10,561 bases of DNA from Collinsella sp. (GCA_014871665.1 WGSL01000071.1:1-10561), one strand, 5' to 3'. Counted from the first letter of the stretch, positions 1 through 7,088 are shown. Program-made: numbers and translations. The notes: generated by a model not told the origin, from the letters alone.

Positions 1-7
1 CTTTTCT

Positions 8-69
8 AGTAAGCCGATGCGACAAAGGGGCTGTCCCTTTGTCGCATCGGCTTACTGTATTTTTATTTT
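8..69 (+). terminator. Intrinsic terminator of a gene left of the window
   Basis: The arms at 8-29 and 35-56 are perfectly complementary over 22 bp around a 5-base loop. On the plus strand a T-rich tail follows at 58-69. This fits a Rho-independent terminator for a rightward gene off the left edge. The tip of the stem (GACAAAG ... CTTTGTC with GCTGT in or beside the loop) resembles the hairpin at 3384-3425, so the element may belong to a genome-wide hairpin family. Confidence 0.75.
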
Positions 70-134
70 CCTGTTTTACCTTTGCAGGTTCTAATGGAGG
101 GGATTCTGAAGTAGCTGCTAGTAAGTAAACGCAG

Positions 135-236
135 CCGCTCTGCCGGAGCCGCCCTTATATCGTTCCACGCGCAGTTTCGCAGCGAAGTGAGAATGTTTGA
201 GCATGGAATGATATAAGGGCGGCTCCGACAGAGCGG
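135..236. repeat. 102-bp imperfect inverted repeat downstream of the glycosyltransferase gene
   Basis: The arms at 135-167 and 204-236 are 33 nt each and pair with only two G-T type mismatches. The 36-base centre contains a smaller hairpin (TTCGC/GCGAA at 176-186). It begins 11 bases past the stop codon of the minus-strand glycosyltransferase gene, so its transcript would fold strongly and may terminate or stabilise that mRNA. Neither side has a proper T-run, so it is not a canonical intrinsic terminator. A dispersed palindromic repeat or a small non-autonomous element is equally possible, but I see no target-site duplication. Confidence 0.6.
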
Positions 237-247
237 CGGACATTCGA

Positions 248-1549
248 CTAGCGGATATGCGCGGGTTTTCCGCCCCAATAGAAGCGGCAGAAGGCTCGTT
301 TGCGCTTTTGGGGTTTGCCTACGAGTTCCATGGTGGCGACGGCGATGTCTTTGGCTGCATGGGGGCGGCGTAGTACTTCGCCGTTGATGAGCAGGGCTTT
401 GAGTGATTCGGGATGGTCGTGCAGGTGGCGCAACGTTACGATGAGCTCTCGTGCCGTGGTGACGTGCATGCTGGCGCCCATGCCGGTGAGCATGGTGGTG
501 TTGGCCTTTTCCTGGCCATATGACTTGCCCAGCAGGATCATCGGCAGATGCGCGCAGAGGCACTCGGTGACCGTGAGTCCGCCCGATTTGAGGATTGCCA
601 AGTCGCAGCCGTGCATGAGGGCCGCCATGTCGTCGACATAGTCCAACACCGTGACGTTCTCGAGCTTCATGGCATCGAAGAGCGTCTTCAGCCGGGTGGC
701 ATACTCCACGTCTTTGCCGGGCAAAAAGACAAAGTGCATGTCTTCGAAGCTGCGCAGGAAGGGGAGTGTGTGGTCCATCGCCGCGCGAAAGCGGACGTAA
801 GGCTGGGGCAAGCTGGCGCCGGCCATTACCAGCACGACGGTCTTGTCGGTGGGGAGGTTGAACTTGGTTAGCTCTTCCTTGCGATCGTAATTCGTGTCGA
901 ATCCGGCGCGAATAGGGATGCCGGTAATGCGAATCTTTGCCTCGGGCACCTTGCGCGGACGCAGCGTTTCAGCCATGAATTCGTTGGCAACACAGAATAG
1001 ATCGGTGTCCTTGTGGGGCCACCAGCCCTCGACTTCGTAGTCGGTCGGTACGCAGATGACCGGATAATCGATACCCGTAATTACGCGGGCGCCAACGGCA
1101 ACATTGGCTGCCGTGATGTGCGTTGCGACCACGGCTATTGGCCTTCGACTACGAATATATTCGTTGAAGGCGGGGAACATAATTCGCGACCATGCCGTGC
1201 CGCCACCCCAGAGAAGATGCCCCGTAAGCGTATATCGCCAGGTCAGGTCGTAAATGGGGCGCGTGGCTCCCGTAAAAGAAGCCGCGGTCTTATTGCCGTC
1301 GAATTTAATGCGTCCAAAATCAAGGATATCGAGCACTTCAATCTCAACATCCTCGGGGATGCCATTGGTGCCGCGGATGAGGTCGAATGCCTGCGCAATC
1401 GCATTTGCGGCGGCCTTGTGGCCCGAGCCGACCGAGGCGTGCACGATGGTCACGAGGGGTTTTTGCTGAGCCAAGAGCGTGGTTTGCTCCGATTGGGGAG
1501 CGCTGTTCGTGAGCAGGGGAGCATCGTCGCTCGTCTGCGTCTGATCCAT
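248..1549 (-). CDS. MGDG synthase/UgtP-type glycosyltransferase (GT28), probable diacylglycerol glucosyltransferase
   Basis: A 433-residue cytosolic or membrane-associated protein of the MGDG synthase family, whose members transfer a sugar from a UDP-sugar to diacylglycerol to make glycolipids and lipoteichoic acid anchors. Visible signatures are the N-terminal glycine loop with His (HASVGSGHKAAANAI, about 37-51), the VPTD...WW region (168-177), TGIPI (209-213), and the C-terminal donor-binding motif KSGGLTVTEC (321-330) followed by GQEKANT. It is somewhat longer than the roughly 380-residue UgtP, mainly through a polar N-terminal extension. The ATG at 1549 is chosen because AAGGGGAG lies 6 bases upstream (1556-1563). 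An in-frame ATG at 1588 has no such site. It is divergent from trxB. The family is certain from the motifs. Substrate and acceptor are inferred, and MurG-like activity is less likely. Confidence 0.85.
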   Translation of the reverse strand: MDQTQTSDDAPLLTNSAPQSEQTTLLAQQKPLVTIVHASVGSGHKAAANAIAQAFDLIRGTNGIPEDVEIEVLDILDFGRIKFDGNKTAASFTGATRPIYDLTWRYTLTGHLLWGGGTAWSRIMFPAFNEYIRSRRPIAVVATHITAANVAVGARVITGIDYPVICVPTDYEVEGWWPHKDTDLFCVANEFMAETLRPRKVPEAKIRITGIPIRAGFDTNYDRKEELTKFNLPTDKTVVLVMAGASLPQPYVRFRAAMDHTLPFLRSFEDMHFVFLPGKDVEYATRLKTLFDAMKLENVTVLDYVDDMAALMHGCDLAILKSGGLTVTECLCAHLPMILLGKSYGQEKANTTMLTGMGASMHVTTARELIVTLRHLHDHPESLKALLINGEVLRRPHAAKDIAVATMELVGKPQKRKRAFCRFYWGGKPAHIR

Positions 1550-1555
1550 CGATAA

Positions 1556-1563
1556 CTCCCCTT
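1556..1563 (-). promoter_or_regulatory. Ribosome binding site deciding the glycosyltransferase start
   Basis: The minus strand reads AAGGGGAG six bases ahead of the ATG at 1549. This favours that start over the in-frame ATG 39 bases upstream. Confidence 0.7.
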
Positions 1564-1667
1564 CGACGTTGTAACACGGATTTATCATTGTAGTGCATGA
1601 GTGTCACGTTCACGTAAATTTGGGTATGAGCGCAAAGAACGACAACGTTTCGACGAGAGGACTCTTC

Positions 1668-2606
1668 ATGACTACCGATCAGACAATCGATGTTGCGATT
1701 ATCGGCGGCGGCCCCGCGGGCTATGCTGCCGCCATTTATGCGGCGCGTGCCAACCTGACGACGACTGTCCTTGAGCAGGGCATGTCTGGCGGACAGATCG
1801 CCACGTCCAACGAGATCGAGAATTATCCTGGCATTCCGCTACTGAGCGGTGCCGAACTTGGTGAGCGGTTTCAACAGCATGCTGAAGGCCTGGGGGCTCA
1901 GGTTGAATGGAGTATGGTGACAGGCGTCGATTACGATGCCGATGCGGCACAATTTACCATCCATCATGATATGGGCGATACAGCAGCCAAGAGCGTTATT
2001 GCGTGCATGGGCGCCACGCCGCGTCCTGCGGGCTTTGTTGGCGAGGACACGTATCGCGGTCGGGGCGTTTCGTATTGCGCAACATGTGACGGCATGTTCT
2101 TCCGCGGCAAGCAGGTCTTTGTTATTGGAGGCGGCAATTCGGCATGCGAGGAGGCGCTGTTCCTGTCCGACATTGCCAGCAGCGTGACCATTGTGCTGCG
2201 TCGCGATCAGTTCCGTGCACCCGAGGGCGTTGTGAATAAAGTGCTCGCTAAGGACAATATTTCAGTTAGGTACCAAACTAGTATTGTTCAGCTTTCTGGT
2301 GAAGCGATACCCATGACAATTACGTTCAAGGACAATGCGAGCGGCAAAACGCAAGCCGAGACCTTTGAACCTGGCTCATTTGGCATTTTTGTCTTTACCG
2401 GCACGCAGCCACATACCGAACTTGTTGAGCATCTAGTCGATCTGGCTCCCGACGGCGGCATCCTTACCGACGATTCGATGGCTACCCGTACGCCCGGCTT
2501 ATTCGCAGCCGGCGATATCCGTTCCAAGCGTTTACGCCAGGTTGTGACCGCCGTTTCGGACGGAGCCATAGCAGCAACCAGCGCATACGCTTTCCTACGC
2601 GGATAA
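1668..2606 (+). CDS. trxB: Thioredoxin reductase (NADPH, FAD)
   Basis: A 312-residue cytosolic flavoenzyme that passes electrons from NADPH through FAD and a redox-active disulfide to thioredoxin. The low-molecular-weight TrxB layout is complete. The FAD-binding GGGPAGYAAAIYAAR is at 13-27, the active-site CATC at 137-140, the NADPH-binding GGGNSA at 154-159 with the VLRRDQFRA segment at 176-184, and the C-terminal FAD motif FAAGD at 279-283. The start at 1668 is set by GAGAGGA six bases upstream and gives the normal family length. Upstream in-frame ATGs at 1593 and 1626 lack a good ribosome site. The gene stands alone, with no trxA beside it and its own terminator behind it. An NADPH-independent variant cannot be excluded by eye, but the motifs look standard. 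Confidence 0.93.
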   Translation: MTTDQTIDVAIIGGGPAGYAAAIYAARANLTTTVLEQGMSGGQIATSNEIENYPGIPLLSGAELGERFQQHAEGLGAQVEWSMVTGVDYDADAAQFTIHHDMGDTAAKSVIACMGATPRPAGFVGEDTYRGRGVSYCATCDGMFFRGKQVFVIGGGNSACEEALFLSDIASSVTIVLRRDQFRAPEGVVNKVLAKDNISVRYQTSIVQLSGEAIPMTITFKDNASGKTQAETFEPGSFGIFVFTGTQPHTELVEHLVDLAPDGGILTDDSMATRTPGLFAAGDIRSKRLRQVVTAVSDGAIAATSAYAFLRG

Positions 2607-2650
2607 GTACGATAATATATCTTATGTAAGGTTGCTATCAATTAACTAAA

Positions 2651-2692
2651 TGGCGGGACGATGCATCTGTGCGCTGTTCCGCCAATTTTCTT
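2651..2692 (+). terminator. trxB intrinsic terminator
   Basis: A 10-bp stem (2651-2660 with 2675-2684, two G-T pairs) is followed by ATTTTCTT. It lies 45 bases after the trxB stop and closes that transcript before the DUF1836 promoter. Confidence 0.75.
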
Positions 2693-2696
2693 GCTG

Positions 2697-2723
2697 GCTA
2701 TGTGGTATGCAAAACTAGATAAC
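2697..2723. promoter_or_regulatory. Candidate operator, copy A (upstream of the DUF1836 gene)
   Basis: This 27-base imperfect palindrome is centred on ATGCAAA and ends in ACTAGATAAC. It matches the perfect palindrome at 4371-4397 at 23 of 27 positions. It overlaps the presumed -35 and spacer of the DUF1836 promoter, a position typical of repression. I infer a binding site for a dimeric regulator, possibly the DUF1836 protein itself. Confidence 0.6.
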
Positions 2724-2729
2724 CTAGAA

Positions 2730-2735
2730 TACAAT
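2730..2735 (+). promoter_or_regulatory. -10 box of the DUF1836 gene promoter
   Basis: TACAAT lies 24 bases ahead of the start codon, with no clear -35 (ATGCAA at the 17-base spacing). A weak -35 overlapped by the palindrome at 2697-2723 would suit a regulated promoter. Confidence 0.45.
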
Positions 2736-2759
2736 ATAGAAAATGAATGGAGGACCTTT

Positions 2760-3371
2760 ATGAACCACGTTAAACACGTTATTCCGATGTCCGATTCGTC
2801 GGTCAGCATTAAGCCCGAGGATATTCAGCCCACTGTGCTGCCTGATGCATTTATTCAGTCCGATATCGTTCGCAAACTCAATGCGTTGAGTCTGCCGCGC
2901 TATAACCAGTTGCCCAATGTGACGCTCTATCGCGATCAGGTTATTGAGTATGTTGCGTTGTGGATGGAGCCGCTGTCCATTTGCGTTGAACAGCCTGTCA
3001 TTACGCCATCGATGATCAATAACTACGTAAAGGTCGGCCTAGTGCCTGCTCCGGTCAAAAAGCAATATGGCCGCGAGCAGATTGCCCGCCTGATCGCGAT
3101 CTGCATCTTTAAGCAGGTGCTACCTATTGCTGCTGTGCAGGCACTCTTTAACATTCAGCGTTTGAGCTACGATGCCCCGACGGCCTTTGATTATGTGGTC
3201 GATCAGCTCGAGGCATCGATTCGTTCGGCGTTTTCCGTCGAGCAGACTCCCGTGCCCGATACGGCGCATCAGGTAACGCGTGAGTCGCTGCTTGTGCGTA
3301 GCGCGGTATCGTCCTTCGTTTCGAAGGCTTACTTGATGAGCTATCTCAAGTTCAATGGGTTTAATAGCTAG
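2760..3371 (+). CDS. DUF1836 family MerR-like DNA-binding regulator
   Basis: A 203-residue cytosolic protein that I recognise as DUF1836, a family of putative winged-helix regulators with a MerR-like helix-turn-helix. The diagnostic part is ITPSMINNYVKVGLVPAP (about 81-98), where the recognition helix leads into the wing, followed by KKQYGREQIARLIAICIFKQ (100-119) as in MerR helix 3-4. The remainder is predicted helical with no membrane segment. The start is the ATG at 2760, with GGAGGA five bases upstream. An in-frame ATG 99 bases earlier falls inside the trxB terminator and is discarded. The effector and targets of this family are unknown to me. The palindrome in its own promoter, repeated ahead of degV, makes autoregulation plausible. 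It converges with degV on a shared hairpin. Confidence 0.85.
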   Translation: MNHVKHVIPMSDSSVSIKPEDIQPTVLPDAFIQSDIVRKLNALSLPRYNQLPNVTLYRDQVIEYVALWMEPLSICVEQPVITPSMINNYVKVGLVPAPVKKQYGREQIARLIAICIFKQVLPIAAVQALFNIQRLSYDAPTAFDYVVDQLEASIRSAFSVEQTPVPDTAHQVTRESLLVRSAVSSFVSKAYLMSYLKFNGFNS

Positions 3372-3383
3372 CCGATGTATAAA

Positions 3384-3425
3384 ACGGGCGGGACAAAGAA
3401 CCAGCTGTCACTTTGTCCCGCCCGT
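3384..3425. terminator. Shared hairpin terminator between the convergent DUF1836 and degV genes
   Basis: A perfect 15-bp stem (3384-3398 with 3411-3425) surrounds a 12-base loop. On the minus strand it is followed by TTTTATA, so it is a good terminator for degV. On the plus strand the tail is poor (AATTATG), so it ends the DUF1836 transcript less well. It shares the GACAAAG...GCTGTC.CTTTGTC core with the hairpin at the left edge. Confidence 0.75.
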
Positions 3426-3444
3426 AATTATGCTTGGTTGGACT

Positions 3445-4311
3445 TTATTGGCCCGAAGCCACGCCCATGCCGTAGCCGATAATCAGGCCGTGCATCTCGG
3501 CGTAATAGGAATCCAGGCCGTTGCAGGGCATGATGATGGTCTTGGAGCCGGGCCAATGCTCGACTATGCGGTCAGTAAGCGCCTGAGCTCCAGCTTCGTT
3601 CTCAACGTGATCGATGACGACCTCACCGCCCGTAAAGCCCTCGGCTTCCATAGTGTCGATGATCTTGTTGAGCATCTTCTTTTCGCCTCGCGTGTGCCCC
3701 ACGAGTTCGATTTTACCGGCCTCACTCGCCGTGCCCAAAATGCGGATATTGAGCTTGTTGGCAATGACGCCAGCTGCCTTAGGGATACGTCCAGCTTTGG
3801 CGAGGTTTTCGTAATTGCACAAACTGAAGAGGATTTTGCTGTTCTGCTCAAGACTATCGAAGTATGCGCAAGCATCCTCGAATGAGATATTCGGATTGCT
3901 TGCAAGATAGCGGTCGAACAGCAGGAAAATGAGGTCCATTTTGCCGCCAGCTGCGCGTGAATTGACTAGATGAATCTGTCGGTCCGGTTCCTCGGCAAGA
4001 ACCATATCGCGAGCCGTGGCTGCCGCGTTGTAGCTGCCCGACACGCCCTCAGAGATCGGCATGCAGATGGTCTTGTCTGCCAATTTGAAGAGCTCGGCCC
4101 ACTCCCCTACGCTGGGACAAGCGCTCGAAGAAGCGTTCGTCTCCGCCTGAACAGCGCAGTTGAGTTCATGAACATCAAGCGAAAGGTCATCGACGAATTC
4201 ACGCTCCCCCACTCGAATTTTGAGGGGCGCAAATGAAAAGGTGGTATGGGGCGCGGTCGGTTGCCAATCGCGGAGGTTGCAGCTTGAATCGGAGATAAGT
4301 GCCCAGCTCAT
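3445..4311 (-). CDS. DegV family fatty-acid-binding protein
   Basis: A 288-residue cytosolic protein of the DegV (FakB-like) family. Members bind a fatty acid and, in Firmicutes, present it to FakA for phosphorylation and use in phospholipid synthesis. Family landmarks are SDSSCNL at 7-13, the CPS loop at 65-67 in place of the usual T-x-P-S, the SEGVSGSYNAA ligand segment at 87-97, NSRAAGGK at 117-124 and NLAKAGRI at 169-176. The length is normal. The ATG at 4311 has GAAAGGA six bases upstream. No fakA is in the window. A TATAAT box lies at 4341-4346, and the 27-bp palindrome at 4371-4397 sits just upstream of it, so regulation together with the DUF1836 gene is likely. The family is clear. 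Ligand and kinase partner are not known. Confidence 0.87.
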   Translation of the reverse strand: MSWALISDSSCNLRDWQPTAPHTTFSFAPLKIRVGEREFVDDLSLDVHELNCAVQAETNASSSACPSVGEWAELFKLADKTICMPISEGVSGSYNAAATARDMVLAEEPDRQIHLVNSRAAGGKMDLIFLLFDRYLASNPNISFEDACAYFDSLEQNSKILFSLCNYENLAKAGRIPKAAGVIANKLNIRILGTASEAGKIELVGHTRGEKKMLNKIIDTMEAEGFTGGEVVIDHVENEAGAQALTDRIVEHWPGSKTIIMPCNGLDSYYAEMHGLIIGYGMGVASGQ

Positions 4312-4340
4312 AGAGGGTCCTTTCTAATTGTTCCCATTCA

Positions 4341-4346
4341 ATTATA
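4341..4346 (-). promoter_or_regulatory. -10 box of the degV promoter
   Basis: The minus strand reads a consensus TATAAT 29 bases ahead of the degV start codon. No good -35 is found at 16-18 bases. The palindrome at 4369-4399 begins right where a -35 would sit, which would suit an activator or a weak regulated promoter. Confidence 0.5.
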
Positions 4347-4368
4347 GCCATCTTGCAGACCGATTGGG

Positions 4369-4399
4369 CCGCTATCTAGTATTCAAAACTAGATAGCGG
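4369..4399. promoter_or_regulatory. Candidate operator, copy B (perfect palindrome upstream of degV)
   Basis: Twelve-base perfect arms (4369-4380 and 4388-4399, CCGCTATCTAGT and its complement) surround the 7-base centre ATTCAAA. The inner 27 bases match the site at 2697-2723 at 23 positions. The centre falls about 50 bases upstream of the inferred degV transcription start. There is no T-run, so it is not a terminator. A dimeric regulator binding site is the simplest reading. Confidence 0.65.
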
Positions 4400-4410
4400 A
4401 CTGCACTAAA

Positions 4411-4452
4411 GGCAAAAGAATGGACCTCATGACTCAAAGCCACGAGGTCCAT
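4411..4452 (-). terminator. Terminator of the NlpC/P60 gene and the pgsA operon
   Basis: A perfect 9-bp stem (4420-4428 with 4444-4452) is followed on the minus strand by TTCTTTTGCC. It lies 24 bases after the NlpC/P60 stop codon and probably ends the long minus-strand operon. Confidence 0.7.
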
Positions 4453-4475
4453 ATCCGTTTGCTTTATCTGAATAC

Positions 4476-5603
4476 TTAGTAGCGCACGAAAATGTAGCTG
4501 TTGTTCATGCCGGCGGCAACGGAGCTGATGATAACACCCGTGTTGTAGTCAGAAGCATGAATCATCTGACCACCACCGATGTAAATGCCGGTGTGGTACG
4601 AGTTGACCACAACGTCACCGGGCTGCGGATCGGACACACGCGTCCAGCCCATAAAGGTACCCGTGGTGCCCAGGCGGCAATAACGACCAGTGAGGCAATA
4701 GCTAACAAAACCAGAGCAGTCGAAGCTGTTCGGGCCAATTCCGCCCCAGGAATAAGCGCAACCAAGCTTACTGTACGCACGCGAGACAACAGAGCCGCCA
4801 TCGACGGACTGGCTCGGAGCAGAAGGCGTCGGAGCTGGAGCGGGCGTGGAGGGCTGCGGCGTCGGAGCAGGTGCCGGCGTAGGAGCCGGAGTGTTGCCGC
4901 CCTGGTTGTTGTTATTGCTGGTCTGGCCACCGTTGTTGGTGTTTTCGGTCGTACCGGCAGTCTCGTTGCTCACCGTGGCCTTCTCGGCGGTACTGGCGTT
5001 GATGCCGGCCTGCAGCGCGGCGTTGGCCTCGGCCTCTGCGGCAAGCTCGGCTTGCAGCTGCGAATCCAGGGAGTTTACGACGTTCTGGGCTTCAGCCTGC
5101 TGGGCGTTAAGCTCGTCGACCTTCTTTTGCGTGGCTGCGACGTTCTTCTCCTGCTCGGTCTGCTTATCGGTGAGCTGCTGCTTAAGCTCCTTGACCTCTT
5201 GAATGGTCTGAGCCTGCTTATCGGAAACTTTGCCGTAGTAGAACAGACGGTTGAGCATATCGCTCAGGTCATCGACGCCCGTCAGAACCTGAAGCAGGCT
5301 CAGACCGCCGGTTTTGTACTCGCCGGCGACATAGGTCGAGAGCTTGGCCTGACCATCGGCGATCTCCTGCTGCTTTTGCGTGATCTCGCCGGCAGTCTGA
5401 TCGAGCGCCTGCGTCTGCGTGGCGAGCTCATCGTAAATCTGCTGAGTTTGGGTACCGATCTGCTCGAGCTTCGTACGAGCAGCGGCAAGGTCGGATGCGG
5501 TATCGGCGTAGGCAGGAGCCGCGAGGCCCAAGCCCAAAACACAAGCGAGGGTTGCCGTAGCAGCGCAGCGTGCCATGTTTTTGTGCGTGTTTGCTGTGCG
5601 CAT
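4476..5603 (-). CDS. Secreted coiled-coil NlpC/P60 peptidoglycan endopeptidase (PcsB/CwlO architecture)
   Basis: A 375-residue exported cell-wall hydrolase expected to cut peptide cross-links or stems in peptidoglycan. A signal peptide (1-33, hydrophobic core 14-29) ends at APAYA before Asp34. Residues 35-205 form a Gln/Ala-rich coiled coil interrupted by EYKTGGLSLLQVLTGVDDLS (95-114), the hinge typical of PcsB/CwlO/RipC-type N-terminal domains. An Asn/Gly-rich stretch (213-238) and a Pro-Ala-Thr linker (239-265) follow. The C-terminal NlpC/P60 domain (about 270-375) has Cys296 in FDCSGF, His337 and His349 as the catalytic set. The ATG at 5603 has AAAGGAAG just upstream. It follows apt by 32 bases and is probably the last gene of the operon. 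Family relatives are held inactive by the coiled coil and switched on by FtsEX. That link is inferred here. Confidence 0.9.
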   Translation of the reverse strand: MRTANTHKNMARCAATATLACVLGLGLAAPAYADTASDLAAARTKLEQIGTQTQQIYDELATQTQALDQTAGEITQKQQEIADGQAKLSTYVAGEYKTGGLSLLQVLTGVDDLSDMLNRLFYYGKVSDKQAQTIQEVKELKQQLTDKQTEQEKNVAATQKKVDELNAQQAEAQNVVNSLDSQLQAELAAEAEANAALQAGINASTAEKATVSNETAGTTENTNNGGQTSNNNNQGGNTPAPTPAPAPTPQPSTPAPAPTPSAPSQSVDGGSVVSRAYSKLGCAYSWGGIGPNSFDCSGFVSYCLTGRYCRLGTTGTFMGWTRVSDPQPGDVVVNSYHTGIYIGGGQMIHASDYNTGVIISSVAAGMNNSYIFVRY

Positions 5604-5635
5604 GTAGCTTCCTTTCCAGTAACTAAGGGTAACGG

Positions 5636-6166
5636 CTAGTCCACCGTCACCAGGCTAAAGAGCTCCACATCGTCATTAGACGGTGTGAGCTTCTCGCGCG
5701 GGTTGAGAAACGCAAGCTCAAGGATACAACCGTAACCGACAAGCTTTGCGCCCATATCTCGCACCAGTTTACCTGTTGCCTCGACGGTTCCGCCCGTCGC
5801 GACCAAGTCGTCCAGAATCAACACGGTATCTTTAGAGCTGATAGCGTCGGCATGGATCTCAATTGAATCGGTGCCGTACTCGAGCTCGTAGCTCTGACTT
5901 ACGGTCTCGCGCGGTAGCTTGCCAGGTTTACGTGCGGGAACAAAGCCGGCGCCAAGGGCTACAGCCACCGGTACGCCAACCATAAAGCCGCGAGCCTCGG
6001 GACCCACAACCTTGGTGATTCCCATGCCGGCAAAGTGCTCGGCGAGGGCATCGGTCATGGCTTTGAGCGCCTCGGGATTGCCAAAGAGCGGCGTGATGTC
6101 TTTAAAGATGACTCCGGGCTCGGGATAGTCGGGGATGTCGACGATTTGAGATTCGAAGTCGTACAT
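5636..6166 (-). CDS. apt: Adenine phosphoribosyltransferase
   Basis: A 176-residue cytosolic purine salvage enzyme that converts adenine and PRPP to AMP and pyrophosphate. The sequence is collinear with bacterial Apt: IPDYPEPGVIFKDITPL near the N-terminus (11-27), GPEARGF at 55-61, the basic loop ARKPGKLP at 78-85, and the PRPP-binding loop VLILDDLVATGGT at 115-127. The chosen ATG at 6166 has AAAGG 7 bases upstream. A TTG 15 bases earlier overlaps that ribosome site and is rejected. It lies 40 bases after the MerR gene and 32 bases before the NlpC/P60 gene, all on one strand, so it is probably in the operon. In other bacteria apt often sits beside rel, so this position is a lineage feature. 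Confidence 0.93.
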   Translation of the reverse strand: MYDFESQIVDIPDYPEPGVIFKDITPLFGNPEALKAMTDALAEHFAGMGITKVVGPEARGFMVGVPVAVALGAGFVPARKPGKLPRETVSQSYELEYGTDSIEIHADAISSKDTVLILDDLVATGGTVEATGKLVRDMGAKLVGYGCILELAFLNPREKLTPSNDDVELFSLVTVD

Positions 6167-6206
6167 TGCATGACCTTTCAATGGGTTGCCGAAATTTCAG
6201 CAGCGT

Positions 6207-7085
6207 TTATTTGCCCGCGGTGGCGGCGCCGGATTGCGAAGGGGCGACGACTTTGAGCGGCTTTACGAGAGAATCCTCGTGCGAAACCGGCGCGGCTGGC
6301 TCTTCGTTTTTGGCCTTGGTGGACTCGGAACGCGTGATTTCCTCATCGAGTGCATCGATGTCGGCGTCCTCGACCACGGCGTTGAGCGACTCAAAAACGC
6401 GGTTCTTGAGCAGCGCAGTGTGCACGCCCTCCGTCAGGTCGTGAAGCTTCTTAAACGCACGCTCGAGCTTGGCGTCGCGCTCGTCATCGGAGGTATCCAT
6501 TCCGAGCATGCTCACGAGCACCTGCTCAAACATCGAGGACTCGCGGTTAGCGGAAGACACGTACTGACGCAGGTTGCGTGGCTCGATATGGAAGCGCGAC
6601 AGCTCGGAGCAGTAACGGATGATCGGAAAATCGCGACCATCGACGAGCTCGCGGTTCTGCGGGCTTTTGATGATGCGAATGAGGTCGTTTTCGGCGAGCG
6701 AGCGGATAAACGAAATCTCGACGCCCAGCATATCGGGAATGGTCTCGATGGGATGCAGCTTTTGCTTAGTCTCCTTGGGCTCCGTCTTGAGCGGAACATC
6801 GGACAGCAAGCCCACCTCGTAGGCGAGCGTTGACAGGTCCGTGGCGTTTTCCAAGCGCTGCTTAATCACGTTGAGCGGCATGTAGCGGGTCTTCTGCAAG
6901 TGCAGGATGACCTCCAGGCGATCAACGTCCTCTTTGGAGTACTGACGGTATCCCTTAGGCGTACGATGAGGGGTAATGAGCCCCTCATCCTCTAGAAATC
7001 TAATTTTTGAGTTCGAAAGATCGGGGTATGCGCCTCGAAGTAGGTTGACGACTTGGCCGATACTCAGATAGTTGCGTTCGGCCAT
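6207..7085 (-). CDS. MerR family regulator resembling FtsR/Rv1828
   Basis: A 292-residue cytosolic DNA-binding protein. The N-terminal MerR winged helix is at about 6-75: LSIGQVVNLL, then SKIRFLEDEGLITPHRTPKGYRQYS, then DVDRLEVILHLQK. A variable segment follows. A second helical region at about 110-195 contains a further HTH-like stretch (IPDMLGVEISFIRSLAENDLI), and the C-terminal tail is acidic and disordered. This size and its place directly after a GarA-like FHA gene match mycobacterial Rv1828 and corynebacterial FtsR, which activates ftsZ. It begins 3 bases after the FHA stop codon with its ribosome site inside the FHA gene, indicating translational coupling. It lacks the metal-sensing cysteines of metalloregulatory MerR proteins. 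The family is sure. The FtsR function is inferred from synteny. Confidence 0.85.
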   Translation of the reverse strand: MAERNYLSIGQVVNLLRGAYPDLSNSKIRFLEDEGLITPHRTPKGYRQYSKEDVDRLEVILHLQKTRYMPLNVIKQRLENATDLSTLAYEVGLLSDVPLKTEPKETKQKLHPIETIPDMLGVEISFIRSLAENDLIRIIKSPQNRELVDGRDFPIIRYCSELSRFHIEPRNLRQYVSSANRESSMFEQVLVSMLGMDTSDDERDAKLERAFKKLHDLTEGVHTALLKNRVFESLNAVVEDADIDALDEEITRSESTKAKNEEPAAPVSHEDSLVKPLKVVAPSQSGAATAGK

Positions 7086-7088
7086 GCC

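Noticed and set aside
92..112. Six-codon open frame starting ATGGAGGGG
   Set aside because: It has no ribosome site and is too short to support. No leader-peptide context follows.
135..236. MITE with target-site duplication
   Set aside because: The terminal inverted repeats are there, but the bases on each side (ACGCAG and CGGACA) show no direct duplication, so I call it only an inverted repeat.
63..563. 166-residue minus-strand frame at the left end
   Set aside because: It runs through the large inverted repeat and overlaps the end of the glycosyltransferase gene in another frame. It has no ribosome site and an unnatural His/Arg/Pro-rich composition.
1587..1592. TACAAT (minus) as the -10 box of the glycosyltransferase gene
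   Set aside because: No acceptable -35 exists at 16-18 bases upstream, so I did not list it as a promoter.
3961..3980. ACTAGAT word inside degV as a third operator
   Set aside because: It matches only half of the palindrome and lies in coding sequence, so chance is the better explanation. The same holds for AAACTAGTATT in trxB near 2275.
4557..5639. 360-residue open frame on the plus strand
   Set aside because: It lies antisense to the NlpC/P60 gene, whose signal peptide, coiled coil and catalytic motifs are unmistakable. It is Leu/Arg/Gly-rich and low in complexity, with no family motif.
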